From Terebella lapidaria (lineage: Eukaryota > Annelida > Polychaeta > Terebellida > Terebellidae): a DNA stretch of 64,000 nucleotides. Shown in pieces: positions 9,445 through 20,100 of the stretch. The position numbers and the translations under genes were made by a program. The notes under the pieces were generated by a model. The model was given only the letters and a program-made list of their open reading frames with translations, ran no database searches and was not told the origin of the DNA. The first letter of the stretch is position 1; the number at the start of each line of letters is the position of its first letter. The stretch is from NCBI GenBank assembly GCA_949152475.1, contig OX424555.1:12170868-12234867 (forward strand), written 5' to 3'.

Positions 9445-10894
9445 CTAGACGTCAAGGCCTAAAGGCCTTGGAGGCATTTCAGGGAGAAGCATGAAAAAAA
9501 CAAAATGCTGACTCAGCAAAAACATGATGAAGCTCCCAATGAGACCTATAAGACATTTGTGCAATTACATGTATGTGAAGGACAAACTTCATACTCCTAC
9601 GACTATCTGTCTAATGTCTGTTTTCCTCCATGACGCATCATTTCTGAGATATTGACAAAAGCGAAAAATGCCAACTCAGCGACAAAAATTAAGGTCAAGG
9701 TCAAAGGTCATCCCTAATACCATTAAGACATGTTTGTCTAGGGCGACGAGTCAGAAAATAATGTCCGTTTCGCTGTACGATAAACGGTTTCCGAGACATC
9801 GACGAAAACGAAAAATGCCGACTCAGCGAAAAACTTTCGGATCAAGGTCAAAGGTCATCCCTAATTCCTGTGAGACATGTTTGTCTAGCGCCACGAGTAC
9901 GAAAATAACGTCCGTTTCGCTCTATGACGCATCGTTTCCGAGATATCGACAAAAGCGAAAGATGCCGACTCAGCGAAAAAAATTAAGGTCAAGGTCAAAA
10001 GTCATCCCTAATACCCTTAAGACATGTTTGTCTAGGGTGACGAGTCCGAAAATAATGTCCGTTTCGCTCTACGACGCACTGTTTCTGAGATATCGACGAA
10101 AACAAAAAATGCAGACTCAGCGAAAAAATTCAAGGTCAAGGTCAAAGGTCAATCATAATACCCCTTAAACAGGTTTGTCTAGGATGATGAGTCCGAAAAT
10201 AACGTCCGTTTCGTTCTACGACGCACCGTTTCCGAGATATCGACGAAAACGAAAAATGCCTACTCAGTGAAAAAATTTAAGGTCAAGGTAAAAGGTCATC
10301 CATAGCACTCCTTAAACATGTTTGTCTAGGATGACGAGTCCGAAAATAACGTCCGTTTCGCTCTACGACGCACCGTTTCCGAGATATCGTCGAAAACGAA
10401 AAATGCCGACTCAGCGAAAAAACTTAAGGTCAAGGTCAAAGGTCATCCATAATACCCCTTAGACCTGATTGTCTGTTTCGCTCTACGACGCACCGTTTCC
10501 GAGATATGCATGAGAGCCTCAAGGATGACTCAGCTAAAATTATTTCGGGCCCTAGATCAAAGGTCGTTTGACGGATCGGCCTCAAAATCAATAGGCTTCT
10601 TCCCTGGTGATATATGAACCGCCATGCAAAGTTCCACAATCATTGCCATAAAACTTTTTGAGTTATCGTGCGGAAACCAGAAACATTGATTTCATCCTCA
10701 CGGACCTCACGGACCCCTGAGCCGGCTCAAAAACAATAGGCTTCTTCTACGCAACATTTCTGATCAGCGGTGAAAATTTGGCGAAGATACATCGAGGCAA
10801 ACTAAAGTTATCATGCGGAAACCAAAAAGTGAAAGAAAAAAAAAAGAAAATTTTTCTGACAAAACCATAAAGGCATTTCTGCTGAAATGCCTTA
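9445..10894 (-). mobile_element. Non-autonomous Helitron (Helentron/HINE-like), copy B
   Basis: Same ends as copy A: CTAG (as seen on the plus strand) followed by ACGTCAAGGCCTAAAG on the left, and the 10-bp-stem AAGGCATTTC hairpin on the right with one loop change. It has about five to six 147-bp units against ten or more in copies A and C. Its right part is shorter and more diverged, so it is the oldest of the three long copies. A 166-codon ORF across its units is a repeat artefact. Confidence 0.7.
9660..10500 (-). repeat. Tandem array of 147-bp units (copy B)
   Basis: Unit markers lie at 9745, 9892, 10039, 10186 and 10333 (147-bp steps), then a shortened unit with an internal deletion. Units here carry the perfect composite TCAAGGTCAAAGGTCA (for example 9695-9710), where copies A and C mostly read AGGTCAAAGTTCA. 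Confidence 0.92.
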
Positions 10895-12165
10895 ATAACT
10901 CTGACTATACATGCACCCTCGACAGGTGTCACTAACCTCCATTCAGCACAGCCGTTTTATATGAATGCCACTGACAAGGCTAGCATTTTCACGGCACAGT
11001 ATTAAATGTCTTTTACACTGAACAAAATTTTCGTGATGCTTTTCCCATGTTATTGATGAAAGCTTGAACAAAGAATACATCTGAAAGAAGACAAATTCCT
11101 CAATGTTTGTTCCCATTCATCAAGATGTCACAGCTGTTACACTACTATAGAAATACAATACATGTAGACAAACAAAGGACAAAGGAAAAAATCAGTACCA
11201 CGGTGCACAAAACGGAGATACATGTTTTTTTTATACTGATACATATCTAGGAACATTTGATTTCTTGACTAGACAATTTGAATCCTCAATAATTTAGCAC
11301 TACGAATGAACTTTTGTTCACTTTCCATTGTATAATAACAATAAATGCACAATACACTAAAGAACAAATAGGTAACAGCTGGTCAGGCTTACATGTATCG
11401 CATTTTAATACGCATAATGTAAATTTATCACATCCTATGGATAATAACCATACAGATAATTCATTATACCTAAATACTAGATGCTTTCTTATAATAGATG
11501 CTTTCTGGCTTCTGTTGATTGCATGGGTGTATCCCTATGATGAACCATCATCTATGCTGCTCTAAACATGTTATCTACAGGTATATAAAATCCTGAAGTA
11601 GTAAAACTAATGGTACCTCGTTCAGTAGAATTTATATATTCCGTAAAGATGACAGATATCCAGTGAAAGTGGATATTTCATATTGTTGTAATATTTTGGC
11701 CTATTAAGTTATTAATATTTCTTCCAGCTTTCTCAAACACAACTGGTTTTATGTTATGGCCTTTCCCGAAAAACCTGTGTAATACCATTTGTGATTCACA
11801 GAGAACTTCCAACTGTAGAGCAATCAATTTGGCGCCAAAAATATCAGTCATATTTGGCGCCAAATCATTGACAGATATCGCTGTAATCATCAGAGATGTA
11901 AATTATGGTGGCAAAATTCCGTTTATATTGATAAAGCCAGAAAAAAACAGGACAATGACATCATAAGACTGACAAAACCGTTGCCAGCTGGTGATTGCAG
12001 CTATTTCTGATAACCCTCTATTGGCCTCCAAGGTTGGTCATGTTTGGTATGGAAACCACAATTGACAGGTGTTAGGCTCTCCACATGATATTTGACCCTA
12101 CAAAACTTCAGATCTGGAGTCTGCAGAGCATTCACAAGGAATCGCTACAGCCGCGGTTGAGGAGC
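10895..12165. other. Non-coding region downstream of ceramide kinase
   Basis: No supported gene. Short ORFs at 11314-11565, 11678-11890 and 11751-11966 lack recognisable motifs. Two palindromic TTGGCGCCAA blocks lie at about 11828 and 11854. Confidence 0.5.
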
Positions 12166-12372
12166 ACTGGGTGGGGAGCTTGCCCATGATTCTTGACGAG
12201 TCAACTCAGTAAAAATCTTTCCTCAAAGGGGCTTTGCTCAGCCAAAATCTTTTGTCGCATGGGCTTTCAGATGCCCCATGTGATTAAAGATTTTTGTCGA
12301 GCAATGCCCCCGCGAGGAAAGATTTTTACCGAGTTGACTCGTCAAGAATCATGGGCAAGCTCCCCACCCAGT
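12166..12372. mobile_element. Foldback MITE, 207 bp, with long inverted arms
   Basis: Left arm ACTGGGTGGGGAGCTTGCCC and right arm GGGCAAGCTCCCCACCCAGT match over about 59 bases with one mismatch, and similarity continues almost to the centre. Flanked by GAGGAGC on both sides (12159-12165 and 12373-12379); the repeat can be read as 7 or 8 bp. An 8-bp duplication would fit hAT, but the superfamily is not certain. The short loop and high arm identity suggest recent origin. Confidence 0.78.
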
Positions 12373-14071
12373 GAGGAGCGACATTTACAATTCCATAGAA
12401 TCAGCCGACCTTTGTCCCAGGACTGCAACAATTATACCTGGTAAAACAAACACTCCACTGTGACAAGTTATGATTCAAAGGAAATGAATATAATTCATTA
12501 TCATATAGATTATTCAATTTGATTTAATAATGTACATGTACCACTATGTTCTTCACACATATTCTAGCATAAGATCATTTTAATTTTCAATTGATTAGAA
12601 ATTTAAGCGGATATCACATTAAAATTGTGTGGTTATCAATTTGGATCTGTTCATAACAACACAATATTTGTGAATATTGGCTTTGTTTATGAACATCTAT
12701 ATCACAAAGTTAGTGTAATCTCTCGTGTCACATGGGTGAGGAGCAATGTACCACAGAGTATTGTCTGCAAACAGATTGTTTGATATGAAGTAAACAAGGC
12801 AGAGAGAGGAAAGAATCGAAATTTGGTCAGATCCCTCCAAGTGCCCAATTCTAATCTCCTTGTGACGTTTAAACAAAACAATATAAACACAACAATCTCT
12901 TAAGCTACTGAGCTTACAGCTGTTTCTCACAAGGTGCTGATTTGATACATACCGGTACCGGGGTATACCAAGTATATGGTTCTCTTCATGATTACATTTA
13001 ACTACAGTACTATTCCTCATGAAACAGTTATAAATGTGTCTTGGTACGATTACCATTGTAACAAATAATATATTAACATGTACTACGATTATAAAAAGCT
13101 GACTATGAACTGCTATATAGCTGGTGGGTAATCACCCATCATGTAGCAATGGGCATGGAGATTCTGGTAGAGTGGTATGGTGGCTTAATTGTACATGGAC
13201 AATCACAAATATATACCAAGAATGACTGGACTACGTATACACTGTACTGCTCAAAGATTTCTGTGCATACCCCCGTTAAGCTGTAAGTTGCACAAAATGT
13301 ACAGTAGACATACATATTACACTATGACTAGCCTTCTGTGTTCTATAAAACAAAGTCTTCTGTGTTCTATAATACAAATTGATCACTACAGATTTGACTC
13401 TAAGCATTGGTCTCGTAACATGGAATGCTGCTATAAAATCATCAAAAACGGCAGCAAAATTGCAGCGAAATGCCTGATACACAATCGGTGGATGTACAAG
13501 TAACCATTGTAAGCATGAAATGTCATAAAGCATACGGTAAACAAACATTTGATTGTAAAACAAACAACTGACGAAGTCTGCATGTGGCACAATACACCGA
13601 ACATAACAATGTAACAAAAATACAAAGAGGTCTCTAAAATGAATCAGCAGGTACAGTAATAAAAAAGCATATGCAGAAAAAAACAACCTTTCAACGAAAA
13701 CAATGTCAAAATGCACCATAGTAACTTGTGTAAAAGACGAATATGATACACAAAGGGCAACAAATTTGCACAAAAATGTTCACCTAAAATATACTTCTTT
13801 TTACATGTATATGTATAAAGTATAAACTTGGGTGCTGAATACAAATCCTATAGGTAAAATAGCTTGGAACAATACAGGTAATGATGAGTGTATTACAAAA
13901 CAGCTTTACCCATAAATTTATCCTGCAACATTACGACAGTAGTACTTCTGTTTTCAAAGATTCTACAATACTGGATACAGGGATCGCATGAATACAAAGC
14001 GGTAGTTCAGTCCTACAACCAATTCTCTGGGAGTTTTGAGGCTGTGATTTTTGTGGTTGGCAATGACGCTT
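12373..14071 (-). other. 3' flank / probable 3' UTR of ceramide kinase
   Basis: AT-rich sequence after the ceramide kinase stop codon with no convincing coding exon. Overlapping short ORFs (12697-13056, 13276-13773) read as low-complexity Cys/Phe/Ile-rich sequence and look like chance. No definite poly(A) signal was chosen. Confidence 0.4.
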
Positions 14072-14162
14072 TCACTTGAGACAAGCAGGACATCTGCTTC
14101 CATGTTCCTTCACTTCGTCCTCTATCCCTCGAGCAAACAGACGGATCACTTGTCGGTGTACC
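14072..14162 (-). CDS. CERK: CERK exon 12 (terminal)
   Basis: Acceptor CTGTCACTGTTCCAG, then a split Lys codon, VHRQVIRLFARGIEDEVKEH, GSRCPACLK and TGA (stop at 14072-14074). Matches the C-terminal RLFARGIEE block of animal ceramide kinases. Two cysteines lie near the end. Confidence 0.9.
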
Positions 14163-17100
14163 CTGGAACAGTGACAGCAACATCCAACATCTATTACGTT
14201 AACTACGAGTCTCAAGGTACCAGTGTCTTGATATATGGACATATTTCAGGTAACACCTGCGCCACTTTTTCTGATTTATCTCCTTATCAAAGGTGGAGTC
14301 TTATTGAAGGTTCAAAATCATCCTTGCACCACCAGGAATACATCTTTATGAATGAGTACAGTGTTTTATTCATTGGTTGACAATGGTTGTTTTCTTGTCT
14401 GAGGGTTATTCTGCAGAGGTCAGATCACGAACAGACTCACTTGAAGTCAATAGAGGGTTCCTCGACAACCTCGCCATCACAATTCCAGACACTGTTGTGG
14501 TTGCCACGACTACGCAGACGCTGCTGACTGGCCATCTTATTGTCCCCACCATCCACCGTGTCGTCAATCTCATCCACCAGGGGGCGAAACTGGAACTCCT
14601 TCACTCGCACCACATGCATGAAGTCGAAGTCAAACTGACAACAACAAGAACAGCAGTCTCAGAACTCATCCGACTGACTGAGAACCGACAGATTTCTTGA
14701 TATCTGAACTCTCATGACTAAACGTGAATATCCATGAATCCTCAGATATTCTGAAGTTTGTTTACATAATTATGTTTTTACCTGTAGATCCGACGTGCTA
14801 AACCGAAATGACATTTGTTTTGACTAGAGCTGTCATCGTTTGGAATTCTAGTGTCGCGACGTCGGCAAAAAAAAGTCGCGACATGTCGCCAAAATTTTGG
14901 GTACCAGTCAGGCAAGAAAACATAACGCACTGGTATTCCAATATGGCATTTGTCAGAGGTGTTTGTTGTTATACACTTTCTAATCAATTCTGCAGCCATA
15001 CATGTTGACACTTAGTCGTATTTAACTATTTATCTATCTAATTTCAGTGCCTGAATATCGTATACCTGAATATCGCGCTGATACTGTACGGACTGCATTG
15101 TCTGGTTGAGGCCAGTCGCCTTTGGAGATGAAGTTTGAACGCAGCTGCGCAGAAAAATGCTTATAAACAAAATCGATCATTCATTCCCATTTCCCGAAAC
15201 TATTATTGTACGGAAATCATGAATAAATCTATGTGAAACTTGTTGTTTATGTAGAAACATGCGACACAACCGTGGGTTGTGTAAACTTGTGTATCGACAG
15301 TGGATCAACGGTGGCGTGCATGATAAAACCAAACATTTGCTCTTATATGACTTGAAATGAGTGGAATGAATCAATACGAGTTGGTGGAAGTGCGCATGCA
15401 CAATTCTATTCTAAGCACCACCAAAACTATGTAAATTCCCGAATTATCACTATCAGGGGCAGGTAGTCATCGGTGATTGTGAATGTGTATTGCATTTGCA
15501 TATACAAATTATATCATGTTCGCGAAAGCGTACACAAGTCAGAAACTAATACATTGCTCGGTAATGTCACTGAGTTGCCGTTCTACTGGTCATTTCCATG
15601 ATGAATGGAGCCTTCGTGAGTATGTTTTCAAATCTAATTATCAACCATGTCGGCAAAATTTGAGTCGACATGTCGTTTGAACTTGTGTGTCGTGACTTAA
15701 CGACGTCCCGACAAACGATGACAGCTCTAGTTTTGACACACATCTTTCTACTAGCATTGAACTACATGTACAGGCAAAACCATTACAGTTATGTAAACAA
15801 GTTGAAATATTAATATTACTGCCACTTTACACATATTCAAGGAAAATGTACATAGCATTTGGGAGGAAGTTCCATACACACCTGGTCCAGGTTCTTCTTG
15901 CTGCATCTGAAGAGGTATCGGACATAGTTGAATCTGGAGCATTCTTTGACGACAACAAGGTCAGTACAGCCATCACCGAGGTGAGCAGACGGTGCAGGGC
16001 CACTGGGGCTGAACCGACACCGACAGCTGATCAGGAATGAGTTGATCGCCACAAAACGACCACGGATTTTCAGTGCATTCGTGTCTATTAAGAAAGATTT
16101 CATAGCTAATGAAACCTAAATTTGCAAAACCGAATGAAACGTGGATTGCATGATATACCTGTCTGTGAAAACGGGTATATTTCGTGAAATACCATGTATA
16201 TGACAGAGTTGATCAGATGTACCTCCATCCTGTGTCAATGTTGCACCACCATCAGAAGGCTCCACATCTATTGACTGGCAAACTGAACATCTGCAAACAC
16301 AAGAAGTGATTCCTTTAGTCTTTAGGCATCAACCATAAACCTGTACCAATTTGTTATAGTTCATTTATATACCACACCTACCCAGCCTTGCAGAAAGTGC
16401 CATCCCTTGGATTGTTCTCCCTGTCTCCACTTGGAATATATGTGATTTCCCCCTCATAAACACGCAGACCTAGAACTTTCTTGACTCCTGAAAACCAACA
16501 TTGGAATTTTGTCACTGTCTGTTCACATCCTTCAATACATAACATAATTCTCCTGTGGAATTCCATACACAAACCATACCTTCCCAATCATACCGCTTGG
16601 GCCCCATCCAACGGTTGTCCTCACTGCCAAGAATACAGTCACCATAGAAACCATACCCCAACAGCGACACATTGTACTTGGTGAACTGGTTACCATGGAA
16701 AACAGATGCCACGTCCATGGCCATCTTGTCTCCTGAGGGACGAGATAGAGTATTCAAGACAAGAGTAAATAATCTATATTTACTCTACATCAACAGTTAA
16801 CCACAAAGTAAACTACCCCCAGCATGTATAGTACACATCTTGACTTATAAACTGACCAATCATAATGTGGATAGCAGCAGTCACAGGATCATTTATCCCC
16901 AGGGTAGTATAGCACACAGTATCTGTGGATCCTAGGCAAAAAGAGGCGTTTTTAGTTGTGTATCGAATCGTGTGCTCAATTATCACTTCATACACATACG
17001 AAGGCCAGCAATGAGTTACCAGCTGGTATGATTCCTATCCGGACCGGTGTCTGGGGTATCTTGGTGGATGGCGTCGGCTGAGCACTACCGGTCGTATCTC

Positions 17101-20100
17101 GCACTGTACGGTTGATTAACCCATGCATGACTTCTGTAAACATTCCATCTCCTCCAACACACACAACGCTGGAATATCAAATACCTAGGTCATTCCACGA
17201 TAATCATCATCTTCTCACTTTTCTGCTTCAGATGTGCTTAGTACTACTAGACATCTCAGGTCACGGACAACCCTGTGGATGTATCCCCCGGATGACCCAC
17301 TATCCCTGTTGTCATTTTGTATTCTATTGACTGAAATTTGCCAAGCCCCTAGATTGCTCACATGCCATTGTGTTGAAAAAGCTGATTTCTTCACAAAAAT
17401 CGATATAAGTGTCGTGGTGGTCTTATCTTGATAGATGTCTACACATGTTACCTACACAATAAATCATCAAAATCAAATGAGAAACGCGACCTGTTATGTG
17501 CTTACAATTCTCTACAGGAGCAGCCAACGCATATCAATCTCAAATCCTTAGAATTCACCAAAATATGTTCGGGAAACATTAACAATTTTTACACAATAGT
17601 GCATGTGGCCTACATAAATTTCAGTATCATTATGACCCGGCCTTACCCATCAATTTTGTTCAGATCGTAATCCATGAGTAGATCACGTGCGTGGTTTTGT
17701 CGCTGTGTCGTCACCACGTCTGTGCTGATCCCTGCCAGGTCAAACAGTGGTGCCACCTTGTCCTGGTAAACTTTGGGGCCACGACGGCGCCCTCCCACCG
17801 GATTAATCAACACGAGAAGCGATTTTGGCCGGTTCAGCTCTGTCAAGATGGTGCATATTCAAGCGCTCAATATTTAAGACAGTTACTGTGCAAAAACAAA
17901 ACTTTGTAGTTTGTGTTCTTGAAAATTCAAATCATATTTCCATGACATACAGTTATATAGTATACTTGTGCTAATTTGGCCTGCATTCAGTGACACAAAA
18001 AACTAGACGTCAAGGCCTGAAGATGCCTTGGAGGCATTTCGGTGTGATGATTAATTTATAATATATACTAGATATCGACGAAAAAGAAAAATGCCGACTC
18101 GGCAAAAAAATTTCGGGTCAAGGTCAAAGTTCATCCATAATACCAATTAGACATGTTTGTCTAGGGCGACGAGTCCAAAAATAACGTCCGTTTCGCTCTA
18201 CGAAGCATCGTTTCCGAGATATCGACGAAAACGAGAAATGCCGACTCGGCAAAAAAATTTCGGGTCAAGGTCAAAGTTCATCCATAATACCCATTAGACA
18301 TGTTTGTCTAGGGTGACGAGTCCGAAAATAACGTCCGTTTCGCTCTACGACACACCGTTTCCAAGATATCGACGAAACCGAAAAATGCCGACTCGGCCAA
18401 AAAATTTCGGGTCAAGGTCAAAGTTCATCCATAATACCCTTAAGACATGTTTGTCTAGGGCGACGAGTCCGAAAATAACGTCCGATTCGCTCTACGAAGC
18501 ACCGTTTCCGAGATATCGACGAAAACGAAAAATGCTGACTCGGCAAAAAAATTTCGGGTCAAGGTCAAAGTTCATCCATAATACCCTTTAGACATGTTTG
18601 TCTAGGGCGACGAGTCCGAAAATAACGTCCGTTTCGCTCTACGACACACCGTTTCCGAGATATCGATGAAAACGAAAAATGCCGACTCGGCAAAAAAATT
18701 TCGGGTCAAGGTCAAAGTTCATCCATAATATCCTTTAGACATGTTAGTCTAGGGTGACGAGTCCGAAAATAACATCCGTTTCGCTCTACGACGCACCGTT
18801 TCCGAGATATCGACGAAAACGAAAAATGCCGACTCGGCAAAAAAATTCAAGGTCAAGGTCAAAGTTCAGCAATATTACCCCTTAGACATGTTTGTCTAGG
18901 GCGACGAGTCTGAAAATAACGTCCGTTTCGCTCTACGACACACCGTTTCCGAGATATCGACGAAAACGAAAAATGCCGACTCGGCAAAAAAAAATTGGGT
19001 CAAGGTCAATCTTCATCCATAATACCCCTTAGACATGTTTGTCTAGGGCAACGATTCCGAAAATAACGTCCGTTTCGCTCTACGAAGCACCGTTTCCGAG
19101 ATATCGACGAAAATGAAAAATGCTGACTCGGCAAAAAAATTTCGGGTCAAGGTCAAAGTTCATCCATAATACCATCTAGACTTGTTAGTCTAAGGCGACG
19201 AGTCCGAAAATAACGTCCGTTTCGCTCTACGACGCACCGTTTCCGAGATATCGACGAAAACGAAAAATGCCGACTCGGCAAAAAAATTCAAGGTCAAGGT
19301 CAAAGTTCATCCATAATACCCTTTAGACATGTTTGTCTAGGGCGACGAGTCCGAAAATAACGTCGACGCACCGTTTCCGAGATATCGACGAAAACGAAAA
19401 ATGCCGACTCGGGAAAAAAATTTCGGGTCAAGGTCAAAGTTCATCCATAATACCCCTTAGACATGTTTGTCTAGGGCGACGAGTCCGAAAATAACGTCCG
19501 TTTCGCTCTACGACGCACCGTTTCCGAGATATGCAGGATGCCTCATGGATGACTCAGCAAAAAATTATTTTGACCTCTAGGTTCAAGGTCGTTTGACGTA
19601 TCGATCCCAAAATCAATAGGGTTCTTCCCTGTTGATATATAAACCTCCGTGCAAAATTCTGCAACTATTGCCTGAATATTTTTCGAGTTATCGTCCGGAA
19701 ACCAAGTTTCAAGATCAGCCTCGATTTCATCCTCAAGGACCTCATGGACCTCGGAGCCGGATCAAAAAAAATAATACACCCTAGAGATGTTTGTCTAGGG
19801 CGACGAGTCCGAAAATAACGTCCGTTTCGCTCTACGACGCACGGTTTCTGAGATATGCAGGAAGCCTCAAGGATGAATCAGCAAAAAATTATTTCGACCT
19901 CTAGGTCAAAGGTCGTTTGACGGATCGATCCCAAAATCAATAGGGTTCTTCCCTGGTGGCATATGAACCTCCATGCAGAGTTCTGCAACTATTGCGTAAA
20001 TATTTTTCCAGTTATCGTCCGGAAACCAAGTCTCAAAATTAGCCTTGATTTCATCCTCACGGACCTCACGGACCTCGGATCCGGCTCAAAAAGAATAGGG

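Noticed and set aside
9668-10168. 166-codon ORF with a 49-residue internal repeat
   Set aside because: It is a read-through of the 147-bp tandem units of Helitron copy B. 147 is a multiple of three, so any open frame persists. Similar shadows occur at 18304-18591.
11828-11870. Two TTGGCGCCAA palindromes resembling NFI or E2F sites
   Set aside because: Only two short palindromes with spacing that does not fit a full NFI site, far from any supported promoter.
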